DNA of 37,242 bases from Marinilabiliales bacterium. Its GTDB lineage: Bacteria; Bacteroidota; Bacteroidia; Bacteroidales; F082. The stretch is taken from assembly GCA_002869365.1 (NCBI GenBank), contig PKTA01000169.1, forward strand, positions 1 through 37,242. The letters are read 5' to 3'. Below are positions 8,369 through 16,785 of the stretch, in pieces. Both the position numbers and the translations under genes were made by a program. Within the stretch, counting starts at the first letter, position 1; each line of letters starts with the position of its first letter. The notes beneath the pieces were generated by a model, which ran no database searches, was not told where the DNA came from, and was given only the letters and a program-made list of their open reading frames with translations.

Positions 8369-10051
8369 ATGAAATCGAAAATTTTACTTTTAATAGTTGC
8401 TTTAAGTTTTAGCATTGCGGGTGTTTATGCGCAATCGCAAAGAATGGTACTCTTTGAAGAGTTTACAAGTAGCACTTGTGGTCCTTGTGCATCTCAAAAT
8501 CCTGCTTTTGATGCTTTACTACTTCAGAATACAGATAAATCTGTGTCAATTAAGTATCATATGAGTTGGCCTGCTCCCGGCAATGATCCTTTTTACCTTG
8601 ATAACGAATCGGAAAATAATAACCGCAGATCTTATTATGGTATTAACTCTGTTCCTCATGTTCAAATGGATGGAGGTACATGGAATGGACAGCCTGTTCA
8701 GGTTACCCAAACCAGAATAAATAATCAGGCAGCAGTTGATTCACCTTTTGAAATGCAGGTACAAACTGAACTTTCTCCTGGTGAGGATACAATATTTGTA
8801 ACCACTTTAATTAAAGCAACAGATGAAATAACAAGCAATCTTGTTGTACATAATGTTGTTATCGAAAAATACCTTCATTTCAATACACCTCCAGGAGTTA
8901 ATGGAGAGAAGGATTTTTATAATGTTATGAAGAAGATGCTCCCTTCAGCAAGTGGTACTGTATTAGAAGCGCCTATGAGTAGTGGAGATTATGTTATTCT
9001 TCAGAACTACTGGGCATTGGATTATATTTATGATATCGATCAATTGGGAGTTGTTAGTTTTATACAAAACAATTTAAATAAAGAAGTTTTTCAATCTGCT
9101 TTAAGCAGTGAAGATGCTCTTACTCCAATTTATGCACTTGATGCTGAAGTTCTTGATGTTGAAAATGTTACAACTACTAACTGCTTTGGAAACTTAAATC
9201 CAAATATTACTATACGTAATAATGGACAAGTAGACTTAACATCACTCACAATTGAATATTCAGTGAATGATGGACCGGTTCAGTCAACTGAGTGGACAGG
9301 TAACCTTTCTTTCCTTGAAACAGCAGACATTCAATTGGATGAAATTACTTTTGATGTTCAGGAGTTAAATAATCTTGAAATTGTTGGTGTAAGTCCAAAT
9401 GGAACCGGTGATGATTATATGCCAAATAATACTTATGTATATCAATTCGATCAGGCTCCTGTGTTAAGTGGTTCAGTTAATTTATTCATGCTATTGGATA
9501 ATAGCCCGGAAGAAACAAGCTGGGAATTAGTAAATTCTTCAGGAGAAGTTATTCAGGAAGGCGGACCTTATGATACTCCAGGTATGAAAATAGAACCATT
9601 GGATGTTTCAACTCTCGATTGCTATGAATTAATTATGTATGATGCAGGTGGAAACGGAATGTGCTGTGGAAACGGAGATGGTTATTATGCCGTTATTTAT
9701 GGAAATAACCAAACAGCATTTGAAGGTTCAAACTTTACTGATCTAGATCGCAATCAATTTAGTTATGATCCAGTGGGAATTGATGAAATGCCTACATATA
9801 GCGATTTGAATATTTATCCTAATCCTGTTAACGACATGCTAAATGTTGAGTTTAATCTTACTAAATCATCAAATGTTGAATTGAAAGTTTATGATTTACT
9901 AGGTAAGGTTGTTTACGAAAATTTAGAAGGATTTAACCAGAGTGGATCAAAAAATTATAGTCTGCGACTTGGAGATTTACATTCCGGAATATATCTGCTT
10001 AAATTAAATGTAGGTGGACAAACTTATGTGAAGAAAATTACTGTGAGATAA
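8369..10051 (+). CDS. Omp28-like thioredoxin-fold protein with T9SS sorting tail
   Basis: This 560-residue protein has a signal peptide at 1-21 (ending GVYAQ). Residues about 25-255 resemble Omp28-related proteins: FEEFTSSTCGPCASQNPAF carries a CGPC thioredoxin-type pair, and VPHVQMDG resembles the cis-Pro loop. Residues about 265-365 look like a beta-sandwich repeat (NPNITIRNNGQVDLTSL). Residues about 375-470 carry the WELVNSSGE...CYELIMYDAGGNGMCC pattern of a Cys-containing domain often found in T9SS cargo. The last 80 residues are a sorting domain (IYPNPVNDMLNVEF, LKVYDLLGKVV, LHSGIYLLKL, KKITVR). The CxxC suggests surface thiol/disulphide chemistry, which is inference. A strong terminator follows. 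Confidence 0.85.
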   Translation: MKSKILLLIVALSFSIAGVYAQSQRMVLFEEFTSSTCGPCASQNPAFDALLLQNTDKSVSIKYHMSWPAPGNDPFYLDNESENNNRRSYYGINSVPHVQMDGGTWNGQPVQVTQTRINNQAAVDSPFEMQVQTELSPGEDTIFVTTLIKATDEITSNLVVHNVVIEKYLHFNTPPGVNGEKDFYNVMKKMLPSASGTVLEAPMSSGDYVILQNYWALDYIYDIDQLGVVSFIQNNLNKEVFQSALSSEDALTPIYALDAEVLDVENVTTTNCFGNLNPNITIRNNGQVDLTSLTIEYSVNDGPVQSTEWTGNLSFLETADIQLDEITFDVQELNNLEIVGVSPNGTGDDYMPNNTYVYQFDQAPVLSGSVNLFMLLDNSPEETSWELVNSSGEVIQEGGPYDTPGMKIEPLDVSTLDCYELIMYDAGGNGMCCGNGDGYYAVIYGNNQTAFEGSNFTDLDRNQFSYDPVGIDEMPTYSDLNIYPNPVNDMLNVEFNLTKSSNVELKVYDLLGKVVYENLEGFNQSGSKNYSLRLGDLHSGIYLLKLNVGGQTYVKKITVR

Positions 10052-10079
10052 AGCTTCTTACAATATATAAATAGAAGAG

Positions 10080-10112
10080 CCCCAACGAATTAGTATTTGT
10101 TGGGGTTTTTTC
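10080..10112 (+). terminator. Rho-independent terminator
   Basis: The arms CCCCAACGAAT (10080-10090) and ATTTGTTGGGG (10095-10105) pair with one mismatch and are followed by a run of Ts, 29 bp after the stop of the Omp28-like gene. Confidence 0.85.
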
Positions 10113-10424
10113 TGTGACCTCCGTAGTTTTAACGAAGGAGGGGTTGTCGTTGTCGTCATTATTGTCATTGTTATTATTGTTGTCATTTATCGCTTGCATA
10201 ACATGTCTTGCCTAAGGCGATGAGCGAGAGAGAAATCCACACGCATTTGGAGGTTTCCCTCATCCCGAGTTTTCGGTGCTCCATTGCATTACGAATTATC
10301 GACCGACAGCAATTTTTTTTTGGAACTCCGTGACCGCGGCGAGATTGAAATTCTATAAGCAACCACCCAACAAATCAAATCATATAAATATGAAAAAGCA
10401 TATATAAAACTATACATTTCTTTC
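10113..10424. other. Gene-free, GC-richer intergenic block
   Basis: There is no credible gene on either strand. The block starts with CCTCC/GGAGG arms (about 10118-10141), contains the triplet tract listed separately, then a GC-richer stretch (ACCGCGGCGAG near 10333) and short inverted arms TCGC/GCGA around 10187-10230. CTTGCCTAAGGC inside it resembles CTTGCCTGAGGC of the 7214-7252 terminator. Composition differs from its neighbours, so it may be the remains of something inserted. Confidence 0.45.
10144..10187. repeat. Low-complexity triplet tract (TTG/TCG/TCA/TTA)
   Basis: About 44 bp on the plus strand fall into triplets TTG, TCG, TCA, TTA. On the minus strand they read as AAY/GAY, that is Asn/Asp codons. 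No start, stop pairing or continuation makes this a gene. Confidence 0.6.
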
Positions 10425-10432
10425 TATATTTG
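10425..10432 (+). promoter_or_regulatory. -7 promoter box (TATATTTG)
   Basis: An exact TAnnTTTG match 21 bp before the ATG at 10454. Its last three bases are the TTG at 10430 that would otherwise be taken as an upstream start, so this box decides the start of the next gene. Confidence 0.65.
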
Positions 10433-10453
10433 TTGTTCTTAACTCAAATCATA

Positions 10454-11356
10454 ATGAAAAAGAAATTTCAAATATTAATCTTAAGCCTTTTAGCAACTTT
10501 TGGAGTTAATAACCTTAAAGCACAATGGGGCGATTTTACCGTATCTCAATGTCAGGATAGTATGGATGTGATAAACTTATTCGACTCGGTATTTTTTAGT
10601 AATTTGCCTTCACAAAATTATAAAAATCTTACTTTTCAAGGTGATCCGACTGCCGTAGGGTATTTTGAGAATGGATATTTTTTGGGTATGGAAAATGGTA
10701 AGGGAATAGTCCTTACAACTGGTCATGCCAATGATGCTGATAAATCTAATGTTTGTGGAACAGAACAAAATGCCAGTACAAATAACATAGGTGTTGAGAA
10801 TGATGAGGACCTTGAGTTACTACTTGGAAGTGGTAGTCATGATGCATGTATAATAGAGTTTGACTTTAAGCCAGTTACAAATTATGTAGAATATAATTAT
10901 GTTTTCGCTTCTGAAGAATACAATGAATATGTAAACTTTGGTTTTAATGATGGATTTGGTTTGTTTATAGGGGGTAATGGAATTAGCGGGCCCTACTCTA
11001 ACAATTCAAGAAATATTGCTTTACTACCTGATTCTACCACGGTTGTATCCATAAACCACATTAATAAAGGTAAGGCAGGCGAAACATGTACCGGTCCTCC
11101 AACATTTTGTACTAATTGCGAGTATTATATAAATAGCAGTGAAACTACTGATCCAGCATTTAGCAGTTTTGCTTATGATGCATATACAACTAAACTAACT
11201 GCCTATAGATCAATCACCCATAATGAGTGGTATCATATTAAAATTGCAGTTGGAGATGCAGGAGATTCAGTTTATGATTCTGCAATCTTTCTCGAAAAGA
11301 AAAGTTTTAAAAGTGGTTCAATAACTGCCTCTCCATGGCAAAAGAGTATGAGGTAA
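10454..11356 (+). CDS. Choice-of-anchor-L domain protein, apparently C-terminally short
   Basis: From ATG 10454 the protein has 300 residues with a signal peptide MKKKFQILILSLLATFGVNN ending LKAQ. The rest fits one choice-of-anchor-L domain: SNLPSQNYKNLTF, GIVLTTGHANDA, CIIEFDFKP, YNYVFASEEYNEYVNFGFND and HIKIAVGDAGDSVYDSAIFL. Such domains usually begin long surface proteins that continue into repeats and a T9SS sorting tail. Here the protein ends about 15 residues after the domain with KSMR, and the convergent gene's stop is 6 bp away. It therefore lacks a visible surface-attachment signal and may be a truncated gene. Confidence 0.8.
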   Translation: MKKKFQILILSLLATFGVNNLKAQWGDFTVSQCQDSMDVINLFDSVFFSNLPSQNYKNLTFQGDPTAVGYFENGYFLGMENGKGIVLTTGHANDADKSNVCGTEQNASTNNIGVENDEDLELLLGSGSHDACIIEFDFKPVTNYVEYNYVFASEEYNEYVNFGFNDGFGLFIGGNGISGPYSNNSRNIALLPDSTTVVSINHINKGKAGETCTGPPTFCTNCEYYINSSETTDPAFSSFAYDAYTTKLTAYRSITHNEWYHIKIAVGDAGDSVYDSAIFLEKKSFKSGSITASPWQKSMR

Positions 11357-11361
11357 TTTTA

Positions 11362-11982
11362 TTAAGTCCAGAATTTAAAAACAAATAAGTTAAGCATAAA
11401 TAATACACCTAATAGATATCCCAGGTAAACCTGGAATTGAGAATGGGCTTTTAGTTTTAAACGGGCAAAGGCAGTTATACCACCAATCAATATTATTCCG
11501 TAAATGAAAAAGTTTAAATCCTGATTTAGAATATATCCTAAACCCAAAAAGGTTCCCAGCAAGCCTCCGTGAGCTACCATGTGTATGCTTATTTTGGTGA
11601 CATAGTTTATTATCAGGCTTATAAATACCAGAACTGTTGAGCCCAGTATGAAAAAATTTATTATTGCAATTTGCGGAATGCTTTTTAACAGAAAAAAGGT
11701 GCCGAAAAAAAATCCGGCAACTATCAATAAGGGTAATACTCTCTCATTACGGTTTTCCATTTGCAAACTGCTGATCATCTTCGCTTTTAAAAGCAGCAAC
11801 ATCATAATTGCAGGTAGCAGAAAAGTTGTGGTAAAAACAAATCCGAGCAGGAAGTATTTATATTTTACCGGCAGTAATAAAACGAAGTATAAATTGCTGC
11901 TGTAAAGCAGAAGTATTGCATAGGTAGGTATTAGCAAGGGGTGAAATAATGCTGAAATAACTTTTGCTATTTTGGTCTCCAT
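11362..11982 (-). CDS. PAP2-like integral membrane protein
   Basis: This 206-residue protein has about six hydrophobic segments. The second half carries a PAP2-superfamily-like layout: KISIHMVAHGGLLGT (around 132-146) and, after two more segments, RLKLKAHSQFQVYLGYLLG (around 174-192), resembling the H...R-x5-H-x3-Q arrangement of Bacteroidota PAP2-like proteins. If active it would be a lipid or prenyl phosphate phosphatase of the inner membrane, but the full catalytic triad is not clear. It starts 5 bp after rpoN ends, so the two are co-transcribed. Confidence 0.7.
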   Translation of the reverse strand: METKIAKVISALFHPLLIPTYAILLLYSSNLYFVLLLPVKYKYFLLGFVFTTTFLLPAIMMLLLLKAKMISSLQMENRNERVLPLLIVAGFFFGTFFLLKSIPQIAIINFFILGSTVLVFISLIINYVTKISIHMVAHGGLLGTFLGLGYILNQDLNFFIYGIILIGGITAFARLKLKAHSQFQVYLGYLLGVLFMLNLFVFKFWT

Positions 11983-11987
11983 TAATC

Positions 11988-13460
11988 TTAGTTAAGTTCT
12001 TTTCTGAGGCGGGCCACAGGAATTCCCAGTTGTTCACGGTATTTTGCAACTGTTCGACGGGCAATATTGTATTCTTTTTCTTTTAGCAATTTGGTGAGAT
12101 ACTCGTCGGTATAAGGTTTACGTTTGTTCTCAGATGAAATAATTTCTTTCAGAATATTTTTTATTTCTCTTGTTGAAACCTCTTCGCCATCTTCTTTTTG
12201 CATGCTTTCACTGAAGAAACTTTTTAGTAAAAATGTCCCGAAAGGTGTTTGAACATATTTTGAATTTGCAACCCTGGAAATTGTGGAAATATCAAGATTA
12301 ACCATTTCGGCTATATCTTTCAAAATCATTGTGCGTAAATCCGAATCGTCGCCGCTTAAGAAATATTTACGTTGGTAATTCATTATGGCCTCCATAGTAG
12401 AGTACAAAGTATTTTGCCTTTGTTTTATTGCATCGATGAACCACTTTGCCGAATCAACTTTGTTTTTTATAAAAGTAAAAGCCTCTTTTTGTTTTTTTGT
12501 TTTTTTCTGTTTACTCAATTCATCTATCATCCCTGCATATGTTCTGCTGACTCTTAAATCGGGAGTGTTCCAGTTGTTGAGCATTAATTCGAGTTCGCCA
12601 TTATTACTCGAAATGGTAAAATCAGGGATAATATAATGGTTGGTTTTTACCGATTCACTAAGAGAATTGCCCGGTTTTGGATTTAGCTTCAGAATTTCAT
12701 CCAGGGCTTGCTTTAACTGATCTTCAGTTATTTCTGCCCTTTTTATTATTTTCTGATAATGCTTTTTTGTGAATTCGTTAAAATATCTTTTTATAATTTT
12801 TATGGCAAGTTGCAGACTTTCTCTGGGATTTTCATTCATCTTGCGATTAAGCTGAATTATCAGGCATTCCTGTAAATTCCTTGCACCAACACCTGCCGGA
12901 TCAAATTCTTGTATTATTTCGAGAACTTTTAAAACAGCATCTTTATCGGTAACAATATTTTGTGTGAAAGCCAAATCATCAACTATCGAATCAACCGATC
13001 TTTGAAGGTAACCAGAATCATCAATGTTTCCAACAATATATAATCCAATTTGATAATTTCTGTCATCCATAATATGTAAACCCAGCTGTTCATTTAAAAG
13101 TTCATGAAAACTGGTTCCTGAAGAAAAAGGTATATCGGTATGCTTATCGTCGGGACTATAGTTGTTTGCGTTTAATTTGTAATAAGGTGTATCATCATCC
13201 TGAAGATAATCATCAAGGTCGAATTCATCTTCATTATTTATTTTCTCATCATCATTATAATCTTCATCATCATAATCCTCATTGTTGTCGCTATCTTTAT
13301 CATTATCTCCACTATCAACATCAAGAGCCGGATTCTCTTCTATCTCCTGTTTTATTCTTTGCTCAATACCAACTGTAGGAATTTGCAGCAATTTCATTAG
13401 CAGAATTTGCTGTGGCGATAACTTTATAGATAATTTTTGTTGTAATCGTTGGTTTAGCAT
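11988..13460 (-). CDS. rpoN: RNA polymerase sigma-54 factor
   Basis: RpoN directs core polymerase to -24/-12 promoters and needs AAA+ activators. In the 490-residue protein, region I is at the N-terminus (QKLSIKLSPQQILLMKLLQI, Gln/Leu-rich). Region II (about 47-90) is hyperacidic with long Asp/Asn/Glu runs. The core-binding and DNA-binding parts follow, with the RpoN box ARRTVAKYRE near residues 466-475, which contacts the -24 element. Length and domain order are normal. The gene lies between asnS and the PAP2-like gene on the same strand. No -24/-12 promoter (TGGCAC-N5-TTGC) was recognised in the window, so its targets are elsewhere. Confidence 0.97.
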   Translation of the reverse strand: MLNQRLQQKLSIKLSPQQILLMKLLQIPTVGIEQRIKQEIEENPALDVDSGDNDKDSDNNEDYDDEDYNDDEKINNEDEFDLDDYLQDDDTPYYKLNANNYSPDDKHTDIPFSSGTSFHELLNEQLGLHIMDDRNYQIGLYIVGNIDDSGYLQRSVDSIVDDLAFTQNIVTDKDAVLKVLEIIQEFDPAGVGARNLQECLIIQLNRKMNENPRESLQLAIKIIKRYFNEFTKKHYQKIIKRAEITEDQLKQALDEILKLNPKPGNSLSESVKTNHYIIPDFTISSNNGELELMLNNWNTPDLRVSRTYAGMIDELSKQKKTKKQKEAFTFIKNKVDSAKWFIDAIKQRQNTLYSTMEAIMNYQRKYFLSGDDSDLRTMILKDIAEMVNLDISTISRVANSKYVQTPFGTFLLKSFFSESMQKEDGEEVSTREIKNILKEIISSENKRKPYTDEYLTKLLKEKEYNIARRTVAKYREQLGIPVARLRKELN

Positions 13461-13484
13461 TATGATACTTAATTATAACATTAA

Positions 13485-13492
13485 CAAATGTA
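13485..13492 (-). promoter_or_regulatory. -7 promoter box for rpoN (TACATTTG)
   Basis: The minus strand matches TAnnTTTG exactly, 25 bp before the rpoN ATG. This suggests rpoN has its own promoter rather than depending only on asnS read-through. Confidence 0.55.
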
Positions 13493-13657
13493 ATAACATT
13501 TTTGATGTTGGCATGATTTTAGTAAATCAAATTTCAGAAAATTAATCAACATAGTAAAATGCGATAATTTTTCGCATAATTAACTTAATTAAACCTTTGT
13601 CAATCAAACAATAGGTTCTTTTAAACAAATGAATAATTCAGGTTTTGGTTTAATACA

Positions 13658-13685
13658 TTCAACAAATAATGATTAAATTGTTGAA
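13658..13685 (-). terminator. Weak stem-loop after asnS
   Basis: Perfect 8-bp arms TTCAACAA (13658-13665) and TTGTTGAA (13678-13685) with a 12-base loop lie just after the asnS stop. No T-run follows on the minus strand, so termination is uncertain; it could instead protect the mRNA end. Confidence 0.35.
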
Positions 13686-13690
13686 AAATA

Positions 13691-15130
13691 TTAAAACTCC
13701 AGGTTGAGTGGAGTTCTGGGGAATGCAATAACATCTCTTATATTTCCCATTCCTGTAACAAATAGCATAAGGCGCTCAAAACCAAGCCCATAGCCTGCGT
13801 GAGGTACGGTTCCAAATTTTCTTGTTTCAAGGAACCACCACATCGACTCTTCGGGAATTTCCATTTCGGCCATTCGTTTGGATAGTTTTTCGTAATTTTC
13901 TTCACGCTGCGAACCTCCAATAATTTCGCCTATTTGTGGAAATAAAACATCCATTGCTCTTACCGTTTTTCCATCATCGTTTTGCTTCATATAGAAGGCT
14001 TTTATTTCTTTAGGGTAATCGGTAAGAATAACAGGTTTTTTGAAATGTTTTTCCACAAGATATCTTTCGTGCTCCGACTGCAAATCGGCTCCCCAGCCTT
14101 CAATAATATAGTCAAATTTTTTCTTTTTGTTTGGCTTAGAATTTCTGAGAATATCAATGGCTTCAGTATAACTAACTCTTTCGAATGGATTTTCTAAAAC
14201 AAACTTCAATTTTTCGATTAGCTCCATTGAGCGCTCATCGGCTTTTTTATTTTTTTCTTCTTCCTGAAGTCTGTTACTTAAAAATAAAAGGTCATCCATG
14301 CAGTTATCGAGAGCATATTGAATAACAAACTTCAACATATCTTCTGCAAGATCCATATTATCATGAATGTCGTTGAAAGCAACTTCGGGTTCAATCATCC
14401 AAAATTCTGCCAAATGTCGTGAAGTGTTAGAATTTTCCGCTCTGAAAGTAGGTCCAAAAGTATACACTTTAGAAAGAGCAAGGGCTGCCAGTTCAGCTTC
14501 TAACTGACCAGAAACAGTAAGGTTTGCAATTTTGCCAAAGAAATCTTTTTTGTAGTTTATTTCACCTTCTTCTGTTCTGGGAATATTATCTAAATCCAGT
14601 GTTGTAACCTGAAACATTTCTCCTGCACCTTCTGCATCAGAACCTGTGATAATTGGAGAATGGATATTATAAAAACCCCTGTCGTTAAAGAACTTATGAA
14701 TAGCAAAAATCATTGAATGCCTGATGCGTGTAATGGCAGCAAAAGTGTTGGTGCGGAAACGAAGGTGAGCCTTCTCACGAAGGAATTCCAGTGTGTGTTT
14801 TTTTGGCTGGATTGGATATTCATCGGGATGTGCCTTTCCTAAAATCTCAATATTTGTTGCATTAACTTCTACTGCCTGACCAGTTCCGGTGGATTCAACC
14901 AATATTCCGTCAACTGATAAACTCGCTCCGGTATTTATGTTTTCTAAAAGATCAGCATTGTTATCATTACGATCAACAACTATTTGAATATTGTTAATTG
15001 TAGAGCCATCATTTAAGGCAATAAATGCAACATTTTTACTACCTCTTTTTGTTCTAACCCATCCTTTTACATTAATCTGAGCGTTGTAATCACGTCGCTC
15101 CAGCAAGTTTTTAATTTCAATTCTTTTCAC
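13691..15130 (-). CDS. asnS: Asparaginyl-tRNA synthetase
   Basis: This class IIb synthetase (479 residues) charges tRNA-Asn in the cytoplasm. The N-terminal OB-fold that binds the anticodon (about 1-105) contains [19 protein letters not shown]. The catalytic domain follows: motif 2 as [21 protein letters not shown]-like sequence near residue 230, and motif 3 as [15 protein letters not shown] near the C-terminus, with the closing FPRTP. It resembles AsnRS rather than AspRS in length and in these motifs. It lies 50 bp downstream of the rluA-type gene on the same strand and may be co-transcribed with it. Confidence 0.97.
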   Translation of the reverse strand: MKRIEIKNLLERRDYNAQINVKGWVRTKRGSKNVAFIALNDGSTINNIQIVVDRNDNNADLLENINTGASLSVDGILVESTGTGQAVEVNATNIEILGKAHPDEYPIQPKKHTLEFLREKAHLRFRTNTFAAITRIRHSMIFAIHKFFNDRGFYNIHSPIITGSDAEGAGEMFQVTTLDLDNIPRTEEGEINYKKDFFGKIANLTVSGQLEAELAALALSKVYTFGPTFRAENSNTSRHLAEFWMIEPEVAFNDIHDNMDLAEDMLKFVIQYALDNCMDDLLFLSNRLQEEEKNKKADERSMELIEKLKFVLENPFERVSYTEAIDILRNSKPNKKKKFDYIIEGWGADLQSEHERYLVEKHFKKPVILTDYPKEIKAFYMKQNDDGKTVRAMDVLFPQIGEIIGGSQREENYEKLSKRMAEMEIPEESMWWFLETRKFGTVPHAGYGLGFERLMLFVTGMGNIRDVIAFPRTPLNLEF

Positions 15131-15180
15131 TTTTTTCTATTTTGAAAATTTATGCAAAAAAACTAAAATTTAATGAATTA

Positions 15181-16068
15181 TCAGCCTAATTTCTTAAACC
15201 TTTCCTCTTCTCTTTTTAATAAGGATATAAATTTATGGGGTATATCAATATCGAATTGCATAAACTGCTGTTTATCAGGGTGTAAAAATTTAACTGAACT
15301 TGCGCTTAAAAACAAACCTTTTCCTTTTAAAAGGGAAAAATCGCCACAATATTCTTTATCACCAACTATTGGATGGCCAATTGCGGATAGATGAATGCGT
15401 AGTTGATGCTTTCTGCCTGTTGAAGGGAAGAGTTTTATCAAACTTATTTTGCCTGCCACAAGCGAATCAATAGTTTTTAGAGTTAGGAAATCTGTATGAG
15501 CCTTTTTGTTTTGTATATCTTGGTCGATAATTCCCTGTTTTGGGCTTTGGCCATTTACTATTGCATGATATATTTTCTGAACAGTTTTATTTTCAAACTG
15601 CTTACCCAAATTTACTGCTGCCGAGTGGGTTTTAGCACATATCAATAATCCGCTTGTGGAATAATCCAGACGATGAACAGGTACAGGACGTGAAAGTGCA
15701 TCCTCTTTTGAAGATGGTTTTAAGTTGTGAAGCAAAGCATTTTGTATGGTTTTGAATTTATTACCACTAACTTCTATGCCGGCAGGTTTGTCGATAATGG
15801 CAATATAGTTATCTTCAAAAATAATCTTTAAGTCGAGAGGAAATACTTTATGATTTGAAGTTTTTGCTTCAAGAATTTCAATAATATCTCCTTTACTGAG
15901 CCATTTACCACCCTCAGAATTATCTCCGTTTAGTTTTATTTGTCCCCTTTTTATGGCTTTCTTTATTCCTGTTCTGGTATTAATAAGTTTTATGTTTTGA
16001 ATGCAAAAATCCAATAGCCTCGTAGGCATATCTGATGTTGCAACTATATATTTTTCTAAGGAATTCAT
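15181..16068 (-). CDS. RluA-family pseudouridine synthase
   Basis: This 295-residue enzyme isomerises uridine to pseudouridine in rRNA or tRNA. The catalytic motif is HRLDYSTSGLL with Asp125. IIDKPAGIEVSG and the late TGRKHQLRIHLSAIGHPIVGD are also family motifs. A short S4-like RNA-binding segment precedes (ikkAIKRGQIKLNG-type, about 35-50). A TTG at 16077 extends the frame by three residues but lies in a TACTTTTG -7 box, so ATG 16068 is the likely start and the mRNA leader is only a few bases. Which uridine it modifies cannot be told. Confidence 0.9.
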   Translation of the reverse strand: MNSLEKYIVATSDMPTRLLDFCIQNIKLINTRTGIKKAIKRGQIKLNGDNSEGGKWLSKGDIIEILEAKTSNHKVFPLDLKIIFEDNYIAIIDKPAGIEVSGNKFKTIQNALLHNLKPSSKEDALSRPVPVHRLDYSTSGLLICAKTHSAAVNLGKQFENKTVQKIYHAIVNGQSPKQGIIDQDIQNKKAHTDFLTLKTIDSLVAGKISLIKLFPSTGRKHQLRIHLSAIGHPIVGDKEYCGDFSLLKGKGLFLSASSVKFLHPDKQQFMQFDIDIPHKFISLLKREEERFKKLG

Positions 16069-16074
16069 TTTGTG

Positions 16075-16082
16075 CAAAAGTA
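16075..16082 (-). promoter_or_regulatory. -7 promoter box (TACTTTTG)
   Basis: The minus strand matches TAnnTTTG exactly, only 6 bp before the ATG at 16068. Transcription would begin almost at the start codon, giving a very short or leaderless mRNA. Confidence 0.6.
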
Positions 16083-16086
16083 ATAC

Positions 16087-16120
16087 AAAAGAAAACCCGG
16101 TCGAACATTGCCGACCGGGC
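16087..16120 (-). terminator. Rho-independent terminator
   Basis: Perfect 8-bp GC-rich arms CCCGGTCG (16096-16103) and CGACCGGG (16112-16119), followed on the minus strand by TTTTCTTTT. It ends the transcript of the small secreted protein gene whose stop is at 16217 and lies immediately before the next promoter. Confidence 0.85.
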
Positions 16121-16216
16121 TACCAAAAAACAATTCAGGTTCAAATGATAATATTTATTAGAATCCTGAAGTCTTATCGCCAAAATAACGACAAGAGTAT
16201 GCGGAGTTGAAATTTA

Positions 16217-16567
16217 CTACCTTAAATCGTAGGTAACTTTTAAATTCATCGACTGACCTTTAAAATTTTGCAGGTCTTCCGACTTAATTTTCTCGATATA
16301 CTTTACTGTGAAATCTTTTACTTTTTCACATGAACAATTTGCACAATTAACTTCCAACATTCCATTTTCGTTTATTAATAAATTTAAATAAACTGAACAT
16401 TCGATTTTGTTATCTATAGCAAATTGTGGATAAATAAGTTTCTTCTGGATTAAGTTCTTTACCTCTTTTTTTGCCAGACTGTTAGCAGGCATAGGTTCAG
16501 AAGCAAATGCGGTGGAGGCAATAAAAATACCTAATAGTAACATAACAGTTGCGATTCTTGTTTTCAT
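16217..16567 (-). CDS. Small secreted protein, TonB-C-like
   Basis: This 116-residue protein has a clean signal peptide (MKTRIATVMLLLGIFIASTA, cleavage after AFA). The mature part (LIYPQFAIDNKIECSVYLNL, then INENGMLEV) resembles the TonB C-terminal fold used in many stand-alone Bacteroidota periplasmic proteins. It has no membrane anchor beyond the signal, so it is not a classical TonB. Three cysteines cluster as CANCSC, which might form a disulphide or bind metal. Function unknown. It is monocistronic with a strong terminator. Confidence 0.7.
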   Translation of the reverse strand: MKTRIATVMLLLGIFIASTAFASEPMPANSLAKKEVKNLIQKKLIYPQFAIDNKIECSVYLNLLINENGMLEVNCANCSCEKVKDFTVKYIEKIKSEDLQNFKGQSMNLKVTYDLR

Positions 16568-16785
16568 GACTTATTGTATTAGTTAAAAATATTAATGGTT
16601 GCATTTACATATTTACTAATCCCGTGCCATAAATCGTAAATACCAATAAAACAGGATATTAATAAAGTTTTTGGGGTTTGTAAAAATTTAAGTTTGTTCA
16701 GCAGCAAACAGAAATTGTACAGTAACGAACAGTTTTTGGGTCAAAAGATTCTAATCTCGATTGAGTTGGTTTAATTATTCAAATA

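Noticed and set aside
10113-10424. tRNA or other RNA gene in the GC-richer block
   Set aside because: No cloverleaf, T-loop sequence or known RNA motif could be traced by eye.
13500-13530. Sigma-54 promoter near TTGGCATG upstream of rpoN
   Set aside because: TGGCA is present but no TTGC lies at the -12 position with correct spacing.
16134-16171. Inverted repeat TTCAGG/CCTGAA between the small secreted gene and its terminator as a second terminator
   Set aside because: The stem is imperfect with a long loop and no T-run, and a much stronger terminator follows.
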